Source of the DNA: Alicyclobacillus sp. SO9
GTDB lineage: Bacteria; Bacillota; Bacilli; Alicyclobacillales; Alicyclobacillaceae
Assembly (NCBI RefSeq): GCF_016406125.1
Contig: NZ_CP066339.1
Span: 4,278,001 to 4,342,000 of the forward strand
Length of the DNA stretch: 64,000 nt
Reading direction: 5' to 3'
The translations under genes were made by a program, and so were the position numbers. Position 1 is the first letter of the stretch; the number at the start of each line of letters is the position of its first letter. The notes below the pieces were generated by a model. The model was given only the letters and a program-made list of their open reading frames with translations, did no database searches and had not been told where the DNA came from. This document shows positions 8,065-15,800 of the stretch, piece after piece.

Positions 8065-9369
8065 TTGGTATGGTGGTTAATTGCCATATTGTTTTTTGGA
8101 GGACTTCTGCTTGCCATTTTCAGCAGTCTCCCTATTGCAATTGGCTTCTTCCTGGTAGTTACAATTGGGATGCACTTCGTTATGGGACCTCAATTTGGCC
8201 ACGACTTAATCCGAAGTATTTTTGCATCATTAACCAACGTCGAATTGACGCCCATCCCTATGTTTGTGTTAATGGGAGAATTTCTGTTTAACTCAGGGGT
8301 TGCGCTGAAGGCACTTAATACAATTGAGAAATGGCTTGGCAGGTTACCTGGACGGCTCAGTGTATTAAGCATCGTATCCGGAGCACTGTTCGCCAGCTTA
8401 AGCGGATCTACTATTGCAAACACGGCTATGCTAGGTTCGCTTTTAACTCCGGAAATGAGGCGAAAGAAGTATCACAAGAGTATGATTATCGGTCCAATTG
8501 TTGCATCTGGAAGTCTAGCAATGATGATTCCTCCAAGTTCGCTTACCGTTGTCTTCGGAAGTCTTGCAAAAATATCCGTTGGAGACCTGCTTGTAGCAGG
8601 AATTCTTCCCGGTCTTGTAATGGCCGGACTTTACGTTGTCTATACAATTGTACGTTGTCTCACAAACCCCGCTCTTGCTCCGGCTTACAATGTCGAAAAA
8701 CACTCTGTTAAAGACACATGGTTTGATACGCTAAAATACGTTCTTCCACTGGCATCCGTTGTCCTACTCACAGTCGGGGTCATCTTCTGGGGGATTGCCA
8801 CACCTACAGAAGCTGCCTCATTTGGTACACTTGCATCACTCCTTCTGGCTTTCATTATGGGAAACTTCACACTTCAAGGATTGGAGAAGTCGATTTTCGG
8901 ATCAGTTCGTATCACGTCTATGATACTAGTTATTATAGCGGCCTCTACGGCCTTCAGCCAAGTTTTAGCATTTAGTGGTGCGACAACGCACTTACTGCAA
9001 TTAGTGACAAAACTACCGTTTGGCCCTATAGGCTTTCTTGTCGCCATGCTGACAGTCGTATTTATCCTTGGAATGTTTGTCGAAGAAGTGTCCATCATGA
9101 TGATTACTCTACCCATATTTATGCCTGTCGTTTCAGCTGCGCACATAAATCCGATTTGGTTCGGAATCCTGTATCTGCTAATTCTCGAAATTGCAATGCT
9201 GACACCGCCGGTTGGACTGTTGCTCTACACGATTAAGGGAGTCACTCCGGCTGAGATAACAATGAATGACATCTGGAAGGCAGCTTTTCCCTATGTTCTA
9301 TGCGGGTTGGTGGCAGTAATCATCGTATTGAAGTTCCCAGTCATAGCTACACTGGCGGTTCACCCTTAA
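8065..9369 (+). CDS. TRAP transporter large permease, DctM
   Basis: The large channel subunit, 434 residues, with about 12 hydrophobic segments. Diagnostic stretches are SGSTIANTAMLGSLLTPEM, the re-entrant loop GPIVASGSLAMMIPPSS, and IWFGILYLLILEIAMLTPPVGL near the C-terminus. The start is taken as TTG 8065 because GGGAGG at 8051-8056 is 8 bases upstream; the in-frame GTG at 8056 overlaps that site. It couples Na+ or H+ flow to uptake of an organic acid presented by DctP. Its last 23 bases overlap secF tail to tail. Confidence 0.94.
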   Translation: MVWWLIAILFFGGLLLAIFSSLPIAIGFFLVVTIGMHFVMGPQFGHDLIRSIFASLTNVELTPIPMFVLMGEFLFNSGVALKALNTIEKWLGRLPGRLSVLSIVSGALFASLSGSTIANTAMLGSLLTPEMRRKKYHKSMIIGPIVASGSLAMMIPPSSLTVVFGSLAKISVGDLLVAGILPGLVMAGLYVVYTIVRCLTNPALAPAYNVEKHSVKDTWFDTLKYVLPLASVVLLTVGVIFWGIATPTEAASFGTLASLLLAFIMGNFTLQGLEKSIFGSVRITSMILVIIAASTAFSQVLAFSGATTHLLQLVTKLPFGPIGFLVAMLTVVFILGMFVEEVSIMMITLPIFMPVVSAAHINPIWFGILYLLILEIAMLTPPVGLLLYTIKGVTPAEITMNDIWKAAFPYVLCGLVAVIIVLKFPVIATLAVHP

Positions 9370-10222
9370 GAGAATGTCCGCGCCAAGCTACCCACAAAGG
9401 ACTGGCAATGAAAATGGAACTGTAGGTTCCGCTTATAAGTCCCACGATGAGCGCCATGGTAAAGTTGTGTATGGTCGGGCCGCCAAAGAAAAATAAGGCG
9501 AAAGCTGCAATCAAAACAGTACTAACTGTGTTCAGCGAACGTCGCATCGTTTGCCTCAAGCTCACATCAGCTATTTGTTCCAGTTGTTCGGCTGTCTCCG
9601 GTTTTGTCAACTGCAAATTCTCCCGAATTCTATCAAATATCACAATCGTATCATTGATGGAGTAGCCAACAATAGTTAAAATTGCAGTCACAAACAGCAT
9701 GTTAATTTCAATGCGAAATAGTGCAAAGAAGGACATGACAATAAATGCATCGTGAAGAAGTGCGACAATTCCGGAGACGGCAAACCTGAATTCAAAGCGT
9801 ATTCCCACGTACACCATAATAAACACAGAGGCAAATAACACGGCAAGAATCGCTTTATGTGACATGACCTTTGCCTCTAACGGATTCACCGTATCAATTT
9901 GCGTGTTCTTCCAGTGCTGTTTTATTTGCGATACCTGTTGCGTATCCATTACTTCCGGCAGTCTTACAATGGTCAACTGATGTACTGAGGAACCGCCGTA
10001 CGTAATCTCCTGGGGTTTTACGTGGATGCCTGTACCAGCAAACACACGCTGAACTTGGACTGTCGACATGGCACTCTTAAGCTGAATACGAGACCCAGAC
10101 TTGAAGTCCGGTCCAAGATTAAAGCCATGCACTGTAAAGACAACTAGTCCGGCTAACGTAATAATTGAAGACAGTAAAAAAAACCATGCACGTCGCTTCA
10201 CAATATGAAATCTCCCAGTCAT
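9347..10222 (-). CDS. secF: Protein translocase subunit SecF
   Basis: A 291-residue inner-membrane subunit that, with SecD, uses the proton-motive force to help pull secreted proteins out of SecYEG. Six transmembrane segments surround the P1 extracytoplasmic domain. Landmarks are FNLGPDFKSGSRIQLK after the first helix, ALLHDAFIVMSFFALFRIEIN, VGYSINDTIVIFDRIREN and LIVGLISGTYSSIFIASPLW. The ATG overlaps the secD stop in an ATGA, so the two are translationally coupled. Many Bacilli have a fused SecDF; here they are separate. Confidence 0.96.
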   Translation of the reverse strand: MTGRFHIVKRRAWFFLLSSIITLAGLVVFTVHGFNLGPDFKSGSRIQLKSAMSTVQVQRVFAGTGIHVKPQEITYGGSSVHQLTIVRLPEVMDTQQVSQIKQHWKNTQIDTVNPLEAKVMSHKAILAVLFASVFIMVYVGIRFEFRFAVSGIVALLHDAFIVMSFFALFRIEINMLFVTAILTIVGYSINDTIVIFDRIRENLQLTKPETAEQLEQIADVSLRQTMRRSLNTVSTVLIAAFALFFFGGPTIHNFTMALIVGLISGTYSSIFIASPLWVAWRGHSLKGEPPV

Positions 10223-11517
10223 GATTTTGCACCCTCTCCCCCGAACCCAAACCAGTTGGATTTGCGCAAGATCTTGGACTTTGCAAGGTGCAGCAGCATA
10301 GTTCGGCCGAGAAAGACAGCAGTCAGAAGACTCGTGCCAATACTTAGCATCAAAGCGACAGCAAAGCCCTTAATGGCGCCGCTGCCGACTATGTACATGA
10401 CGGCTCCTGCAATAAAGGTGGTGACATTCGAATCCATGATGGGGCGTAATGCTCGCCGGTTTCCAGAAATTATGCTCGATATTAGACTCTTACCAGTGCG
10501 AAGTTCATCACGTATGCGTTCATTTGTAATAATGTTTGCGTCCACAGCCATCCCCAGACCCAGTACCAAAGCCGCGAGACCCGGCAGCGTCAGGACAATG
10601 CCCAGTCCGTCGAACAAAGCCAGAGTAACAAATGCATAGGCTATTAGCCCCACGTTAGCAATCAATCCGGCTGTGCGATAAATGAGCATCATAAACAGAA
10701 AGATAAGAACCACAGCGAGAGTAGCTGCAAAAACCGTCGCGTCCAGCGACGCCTGACCAAGAGATGGTCCAACTGTTGTAGAGCTAATCAGCTTTAATGG
10801 ATACGGCAGGGCTCCCGCATTTAACTCTTTCGCGAGAACAATACACTCCTGCTTGGTCATGCCTGTAATCACGGTCTTACCATTGGGTATAATTTCGTGG
10901 ATAGTAGCGTAGTTGACCATTTTCGAACCGAGAAAAGTATACACAGGATGATGCAAGTAAGTCGTGGTAATGTTCCTCCATTGTATCGGATCTTTAAAAG
11001 TCACAGAGACGACATTCCCCTGTTGGGGGAACTGTTCCCAAGACGCGTTACTCTTCAAGTCGCTGCCTGTCACAAGGAGCTTCCCACTCGGAATAACCTT
11101 GCTTTGAGGCAAAGCAGCATTGAAACTCGTATACGGTACTATAGTGCCGCTCTTTTCCTTGATTTTCGCGTTGGAATAGATTTTCAGCTGAGATGTGTGG
11201 CCAATTATGGCGTTTGCCTGTTGAGCGCTGTACGCTCCCGCAAGTTGTACATTCACCTGATTTCCATTTTCCAACTCAATGTTTGGAGAGCCAATTCCTG
11301 CGGCGTTGACACGCAGTTGAACTGCTTGTAGAACAGCTTGCTTATCCGTCCTACTGAGCAACTTCCCATGTGAATCAATTTGGTACAACAAGTCATATCC
11401 TCCACGCAAGTCTAGACCTAGTTTCGTGTGTTTCCAAAACGCCGGTGCTGTGCTCATAGTGATTCCAAGAACGAACATCACAACAGCAAGAAACGAGAAC
11501 AAATGCCTCCATTTCAT
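10219..11517 (-). CDS. secD: Protein translocase subunit SecD
   Basis: Membrane translocase subunit of 432 residues. It contains the conserved LGLDLRGGYDLLYQ motif after the first helix, a large extracytoplasmic domain, GLGMAVDANIITNERIRDELR and the C-terminal helices. The start is set to ATG 11517 because GGAGG is 6 bases upstream; an open frame extends to 11604 without support. It acts with SecF (ATGA overlap) in protein export. The nearby sigma/anti-sigma pair may sense envelope state, but no regulatory link is visible. Confidence 0.96.
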   Translation of the reverse strand: MKWRHLFSFLAVVMFVLGITMSTAPAFWKHTKLGLDLRGGYDLLYQIDSHGKLLSRTDKQAVLQAVQLRVNAAGIGSPNIELENGNQVNVQLAGAYSAQQANAIIGHTSQLKIYSNAKIKEKSGTIVPYTSFNAALPQSKVIPSGKLLVTGSDLKSNASWEQFPQQGNVVSVTFKDPIQWRNITTTYLHHPVYTFLGSKMVNYATIHEIIPNGKTVITGMTKQECIVLAKELNAGALPYPLKLISSTTVGPSLGQASLDATVFAATLAVVLIFLFMMLIYRTAGLIANVGLIAYAFVTLALFDGLGIVLTLPGLAALVLGLGMAVDANIITNERIRDELRTGKSLISSIISGNRRALRPIMDSNVTTFIAGAVMYIVGSGAIKGFAVALMLSIGTSLLTAVFLGRTMLLHLAKSKILRKSNWFGFGGEGAKS

Positions 11518-11651
11518 AGGACGCCTCCGTGTAAGCGAGTTTTTGGCCATGACAAAGAGCCCTGCAGCGGCACAAACCTCTACAAGCAGCGAGATCTCAG
11601 TCATTCAAGCTTTGAAATATATTCTCAATGCATCACTGTGTTGAAAGGTAT

Positions 11652-12062
11652 TTAGCTGGATGCGCTGTATTGGGTCCTGCGATGATCAATAGGGTAAAGA
11701 CTCATGGTAAGGTTCTTTTGAATGGGATTCGCGCCAGCGGCCAAAACCGCTGTAAGTGCAGCCGCGGGAACAACAGAACTTATAGATACTTCGATAGCTG
11801 TAATTGCCTCACGGTGGTTCTTGGGTGAATGCCCCATCAGCAAAGCGGCGAAAGTCATTATTGTCGCAATTGCAATCGCAACAAAAGCCCATAGATGAGT
11901 TCGCGAACGCACGGGTTGATGAACACTACTGTCCTCTAACTGAATTGCTTCAATAATGCTGTCTTCCAACTGTCGTGACATCTTGATATCCTTCATAACG
12001 GTCATTTCAGCGGCTGGTTTAAGCCTTGTTAAGGACTGTTCGAGGTTGGATTCGTTCTTCAT
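11652..12062 (-). CDS. Small single-pass membrane protein, putative anti-sigma factor
   Basis: A 136-residue protein with a cytoplasmic N-terminal part of about 55 residues, one clear transmembrane helix (LWAFVAIAIATIMTFAALLM) and a short outer part. The gene overlaps the preceding sigma-factor gene by 44 bases and has its own AAAGGAGT site. That arrangement is the classic ECF sigma/anti-sigma layout, so it probably tethers and inhibits that sigma factor. I see no recognisable zinc-binding anti-sigma motif (HxxxCxxC), so the assignment rests on context and topology. Confidence 0.65.
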   Translation of the reverse strand: MKNESNLEQSLTRLKPAAEMTVMKDIKMSRQLEDSIIEAIQLEDSSVHQPVRSRTHLWAFVAIAIATIMTFAALLMGHSPKNHREAITAIEVSISSVVPAAALTAVLAAGANPIQKNLTMSLYPIDHRRTQYSASS

Positions 12063-12561
12063 GTTCCCTGCACTCCTTTCCCTGCTTCAGCGCCTTTCTC
12101 GCTCTGAAGAGCCTCACTTTCACGGTGCTCACAGTGACACCTAAAATCTTCGCAATCTCTGCAGTAGGTCTTTCCTCATAATAATGAAGAACAATGACTT
12201 CTCTCAGCGTAATGGGAAGTTGCAGTACCAGTGTCACGAGTTCTTGGTCGGTTGACCTTTGAATGGCCTCCGTCTCTGCGGAAGGGCTCCAGTCAGTCGT
12301 AGGTACACGATCTACCAATATCTGCGGATGCCGTTTGTTCGTTCGATAGTAGTTTCTGCATACATTCACTGCTATCTGCATTAACCAGGTTTTGGGCTGG
12401 CACTGGTTGCGGAATGTGCTTCGGTTTCGATGAGCACGGAGAAAAACTTCCTGCGTTAGGTCTTCTGCGTCATTGCTGCTCTTCGTATAGAACCTAATGA
12501 ACCTCAGAACATCAGTGCCGTATGTTTTCAGTAATTCCTCCGTTGATTGTTCAAGAGTCAT
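12019..12561 (-). CDS. ECF-type RNA polymerase sigma factor
   Basis: About 180 residues. Region 2 is seen in DVLRFIRFYTKSSNDAEDLTQEVFLRAHRN and the following KTWLMQIAVNVCRNYYR; region 4 in LPITLREVIVLHYYEERPTAEIAKILGVTVSTVKVRLFRARKAL (shown as the family helix-turn-helix). Region 3 is absent, as expected for group 4 sigma factors. ATG 12561 is favoured, with AGGTG upstream; a GTG at 12573 is possible. It directs a dedicated regulon when released from the membrane protein encoded next to it. A TGTAACC element at 12610-12616 (minus strand) could be part of a self-recognised promoter. Confidence 0.93.
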   Translation of the reverse strand: MTLEQSTEELLKTYGTDVLRFIRFYTKSSNDAEDLTQEVFLRAHRNRSTFRNQCQPKTWLMQIAVNVCRNYYRTNKRHPQILVDRVPTTDWSPSAETEAIQRSTDQELVTLVLQLPITLREVIVLHYYEERPTAEIAKILGVTVSTVKVRLFRARKALKQGKECREHEERIQPRTVLNKA

Positions 12562-12777
12562 CAGTTCGTTCACCTGCCTTCACCTATTTAGACACCAGAC
12601 ACGCGTTCCGGTTACATATTAGGAAAGGATTCGTCAAGGTAGACCTTATCACAAGAAATGTCCGGGAGTCGTGTTTGAAAAGAACAACGTTTCTTCTGAA
12701 TTCTCGTCGCATAAAGAAGCAGTATTTACGAAATACCAACTCTAGGTGATGGATAAGAGCGAGAGGGAGGCTTCAGA
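12562..12777. other. Divergent promoter region, sigma factor / oxidoreductase
   Basis: No gene seen. On the minus strand a TGTAACC box (12610-12616) resembles the -35 of ECF promoters and may serve autoregulation of the sigma gene, but a matching -10 is not clear. The remainder shows nothing recognisable. Confidence 0.35.
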
Positions 12778-12806
12778 TTGCTAAGTTTTTCTTAAAGAAC
12801 TACAAT
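12778..12806 (+). promoter_or_regulatory. Promoter of the candidate selenoprotein gene
   Basis: TTGCTA at 12778-12783 and TACAAT at 12801-12806 with 17-base spacing. An 11-base palindrome TTCTTAAAGAA (12789-12799) sits in the spacer and could be an operator. The start codon follows about 60 bases downstream of the expected transcript start. Confidence 0.6.
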
Positions 12807-12874
12807 AATGAGTGAATCTAAATACCCCTATGGGTTTAAAGATTTAACACTGCAGGAGATAAGGAGTTGAGATT

Positions 12875-13528
12875 TTGCCCCAAATTGAGGAAAGTGATAA
12901 GCAAGCAATTAAAAACTTGTTTGCACACAAAATGGAAGGCACTGCACACATTCGCTTCTTCACTTCCAAAGCAAACTGTCAGTATTGTGAAGACACATTG
13001 GATATCTTAAACCAGCTTGCACAGTTGTCAGACAAAATTGACTTGCAGGTATTTGACAAAGATGCGAACGCAGACGAAGCTCGCCAATTTGGAGTCAACA
13101 TGTACCCTGCCATTGTATTTGTAAATGATAATGGCCACGATACTGGCGTACACTTTTATGGGATTCCGTCTGGGTATGAATTTAGCACATTGATTGAGGA
13201 TATTGTCGATGTCGCCAATAATCATACTGACTTGTCTCCAGAAACAATTGACGTTCTAAAACAGATTAATACGGACGTCACTCTCTCCGTTTTTATCACA
13301 CCGACCTGACCTTATTGCCCCCGCGCAGTTCGCGTGGCTCACCACATGGCAATGATTAATCCTCATATTAAAGGAGAAATGATTGAAGCCATGGAATTTC
13401 CAGAACTATCAAACAAACACAACGTAATGGGCGTACCAAAGACCGTTATTAATGACGGTAAGGCGGAACAGGAGGGCGCTGTGCCCGAAGACGTTATTTT
13501 AGCCAAAATTCAAGAATCTCTACAATAA
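12875..13528 (+). CDS. Two-domain thioredoxin-fold oxidoreductase (PDO-like), candidate selenoprotein with in-frame UGA at codon 145
   Basis: The frame starts at TTG 12875 behind AAGGAG and encodes 217 residues if TGA 13307-13309 is read through, the usual size of protein disulfide oxidoreductase/glutaredoxin-like proteins. Domain 1 has ANCQYCED (CxxC). Domain 2 reads VFITPT-[UGA]-PYCPRAVRVAHHM and then the typical MEFPELSNKHNVMGVPKTVI and EGAVPEDVILAKIQ. The UGA falls exactly on the first, reactive Cys of the second CxxC, giving UxxC. No frame change is needed. A GC-rich hairpin follows the UGA (13317-13338). Selenocysteine insertion is the best explanation; a nonsense mutation of a TGC/TGT codon or a sequencing error is the alternative. 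The protein would act as a cytoplasmic thiol reductase or peroxide-defence partner. Confidence 0.8.
13307..13338 (+). promoter_or_regulatory. Recoding site: UGA codon with downstream SECIS-like hairpin
   Basis: UGA at 13307-13309. Seven bases later a stem begins: GCC (13317-13319) pairs with GGC (13336-13338), then CGCG (13322-13325) pairs with CGCG (13331-13334), with a small internal bulge and the loop CAGTT starting 16 bases after the UGA. Position and size fit bacterial SECIS elements, which lie within the coding region just 3' of the UGA and bind SelB. The fold is by eye only. Confidence 0.55.
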
Positions 13529-13542
13529 CTGTAAAACTAAAA

Positions 13543-13572
13543 GCGGGCATTCACCGGACTGGTAATGCTCGC
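13543..13572 (+). terminator. Hairpin after the oxidoreductase gene
   Basis: GCGGGCATT-c-ACC (13543-13555) pairs with GGTAATGCTCGC (13561-13572): 12 pairs with one bulge and a GGACT loop. A T-run occurs only about 15 bases further on, so it is a plausible but not ideal intrinsic terminator. Confidence 0.5.
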
Positions 13573-13574
13573 CC

Positions 13575-13964
13575 TCTGATATTGTGATTTTTTACCACTG
13601 ACATGATGTCAGCGTAAAAGGAGACCCTTAGGCCTCCCCACGGTTACTTTGACAGTATCCTTGTAGAAACCTCAAAACAGAGTACTATCGCAGTACTACA
13701 GCATTCAACGCAACCATCTATCCAAACTGCTGATGCACCATGCAGGCATCGCATTTTCTAGCAAAATCACTGCGATGTACAGTCCCGTGTATCGCAGATT
13801 ACACGCCCCAGTTTTTATAGAGCAGCCCTCTATATGGACTATTCTCGGTGTGCCGGACTTCAGTTTTCTCCTGGCATCCCCTTTTTCAAAGGATTGTCTT
13901 AATCATAGTAAACGACGACTTACTAACAGGAGCTCACATCGTCACACTATTTAATGTCCTAATA
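13575..13964. other. Convergent intergenic region without gene
   Basis: About 390 bases between the oxidoreductase (plus) and the sugar permease (minus). Short open frames here have no ribosome sites or recognisable sequence. No clear terminator for the sugar ABC operon was identified. Confidence 0.4.
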
Positions 13965-14837
13965 CTACCTTCCAAAGCCAGCAAGCATTCCCGCACGAAG
14001 ATATTTCCCTGCAAAAATATACGCAAAAATTAGAGGTAATGCAGAAAAAATGACAGCTGCCATCGTTACAGGCACGTTGATAGAATGTTGCCCCTGAAAC
14101 TGCACAATAGCCAAGGGAAGAACCTGAACAGCCTTACTCTGAGTGAGTACCAATGGAAACAAAAAGTTATTCCACGCCTGAATAAATTCGAAGATACCGA
14201 TGGAAACCAACGCCGGTTTGGACAAGGGAGTTACAAGGTGCCATAGTACTTGAAAATCGGAGGCTCCTTCAAGCCCCATTGATTCGAACAGCTCAGAAGG
14301 TATGTCTCGGACAAAGTTGACAAGAATGAGCAATGTAAGCGGCAAACCAAACGCAACCGTTGGAAGTATCATTCCGATAAGGGTGTTATACAGGCCCAGT
14401 TTTAGTATTAGGAGATAAACTGGTATTATTGCTGCCTGAATTGGCAGCGCTAAACCGACCAAAAAGACATTAAAGATTGTTCGGACTACCTTGTTTGTAG
14501 AACGCACGATAACATACGCCAGTGCGAGTGCAAATGCAACAATCAAGACTACAGAAGTGACGGATACCACCACACTATTGAGAAAGTAGTGGAAAAATCC
14601 GGCCTGCAAAACCTGACTATAGTTACTCAAGGTGGGGTGGAGCGGTGGTAGCCAAGGCTTACCCACAAGGTAGCCATTTTGATGTTTCAAACTTGTCATC
14701 AACATGTACAGCAAGGGATAGCCGGCAATGATAAGCCATATAGTGCCAAAGACCGTAAAAGCTATTCCGTAGCCAGAGACTTTGCTGCGACGCTTGGTAG
14801 ATTTCATCGGCTGTTGCGTAACTCCTGTCGTTCCCAT
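13965..14837 (-). CDS. Carbohydrate ABC transporter permease (MalG/UgpE type)
   Basis: A 290-residue inner-membrane permease with six transmembrane segments. The cytoplasmic EAA loop is EGASDFQVLWHLVTPLSKPALVSIGIFEFIQAWNNFLFPLVL (shown as the family motif), which contacts the ATPase. The C-terminus (AGKYLRAGMLAGFGR) is like that of MalG-type subunits. It is the last gene of a binding protein-permease-permease operon, 5 bases behind the first permease. No ATPase gene is present locally, so the system probably shares an MsmK-type ATPase encoded elsewhere, as is common for sugar importers in Firmicutes. Confidence 0.94.
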   Translation of the reverse strand: MGTTGVTQQPMKSTKRRSKVSGYGIAFTVFGTIWLIIAGYPLLYMLMTSLKHQNGYLVGKPWLPPLHPTLSNYSQVLQAGFFHYFLNSVVVSVTSVVLIVAFALALAYVIVRSTNKVVRTIFNVFLVGLALPIQAAIIPVYLLILKLGLYNTLIGMILPTVAFGLPLTLLILVNFVRDIPSELFESMGLEGASDFQVLWHLVTPLSKPALVSIGIFEFIQAWNNFLFPLVLTQSKAVQVLPLAIVQFQGQHSINVPVTMAAVIFSALPLIFAYIFAGKYLRAGMLAGFGR

Positions 14838-14842
14838 AGCGA

Positions 14843-15736
14843 TTACGAACCCTCCATCTGACTTTCCATCTTAGTGAAGCCAGTAAACTTGAGAATAACA
14901 ATTGACAAAAGTAACCCAAAGACGGCAAGAATGACCGCAATAACGCTGCCGGCGCCAATGTTTAGACTATGAAACGCTTCTTTGTACATATACATCGCTA
15001 GCACATTAGTGGAATCTCCAGGACCACCGTTAGTGACCACGTAGATTAAATCGAAATAAGTAAGCGTACCCGTTAAAATTAGAACGGTCGTCGTAACAAT
15101 CGTATACTTTAATTGAGGTAAAGTAATCCTAAAGAAGGTTTGAATAGGGTTTGCTCCGTCTAACATGGCAGCCTCATAAAGAGAGTCAGGTATCTGTCTT
15201 ACTCCACTCTGATAGAGAAGGGAATTGAATGGAATAAATTGCCAAGCTATAATACAAGCCACAACTAACATAGCTATGTGGGGGTTTCCTATCCAATTTT
15301 CCGCGCCATTGCCAATGCCAATAGATTTTAGCACAGAATCCAGTAATCCGAATTCCGGGTCAAGGATGTATGACCACGTGACACCAATGGCTACAGCAGA
15401 AAATAGGAGCGGGATAAAGAAAATCACTCCGTAAACGACACGGTGTCTCTTCTTACCTGCCATAAATACTCCCAATACAAGACTAAGCGGATTCTGTAGA
15501 ATCCAGCACAATACCATCAATTCAATGGTAAGCCAAAGGGAATGCAAGGCCTGCCCGTCCGAAAACGCGTGTGTCCAGTTTTGAACTCCCACCCATTGAG
15601 CATGGCCAACACCGCTCCAATTTAGCCCGCTGTAATAAACGGCAACGAACATTGGCACCAGCGCAAAGACTCCAAAAAAAATAACGGCCGGCAACATCAT
15701 CAGCCAGCGTTGCCAATTCATGCGTGCCCCCGACAT
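14843..15736 (-). CDS. Sugar ABC transporter permease (MalF/UgpA type)
   Basis: A 297-residue permease with six membrane helices. It has the EAA loop EAAMLDGANPIQTFFRITLPQLK and the downstream TLTYFDLIYVVTNGGPGDSTNVLAMYMYKEAF characteristic of MalF-like subunits. GGAGT precedes the ATG at 15736. It pairs with the next permease to form the translocation pore. The gene is separated from the binding-protein gene by a strong hairpin. Confidence 0.94.
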   Translation of the reverse strand: MSGARMNWQRWLMMLPAVIFFGVFALVPMFVAVYYSGLNWSGVGHAQWVGVQNWTHAFSDGQALHSLWLTIELMVLCWILQNPLSLVLGVFMAGKKRHRVVYGVIFFIPLLFSAVAIGVTWSYILDPEFGLLDSVLKSIGIGNGAENWIGNPHIAMLVVACIIAWQFIPFNSLLYQSGVRQIPDSLYEAAMLDGANPIQTFFRITLPQLKYTIVTTTVLILTGTLTYFDLIYVVTNGGPGDSTNVLAMYMYKEAFHSLNIGAGSVIAVILAVFGLLLSIVILKFTGFTKMESQMEGS

Positions 15737-15760
15737 CTAAGTCACTCCTTACACAAGATA

Positions 15761-15796
15761 AGGTGACCAGGAGGCACCGTGCCTTCCTGGTCACCT
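15761..15796 (-). terminator. Intercistronic hairpin between binding protein and permease genes
   Basis: AGGTGACCAGGA (15761-15772) pairs perfectly with TCCTGGTCACCT (15785-15796), with a further inner GGCA/TGCC. It lies between the binding-protein stop and the permease start. Such hairpins protect the upstream message or partly terminate it, so that more binding protein than permease is made. The trailing sequence on the minus strand (TTATCTTG) is a poor T-run, favouring a partial terminator or mRNA stabiliser. Confidence 0.6.
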
Positions 15797-15800
15797 CCTA

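Noticed and set aside
13310-13528. A separate 64-residue gene starting at 13334 after a short thioredoxin-like gene
   Set aside because: It is in the same frame as the upstream gene, has no ribosome site, and contains the C-terminal half of one known fold; read-through of UGA explains it better than two genes.
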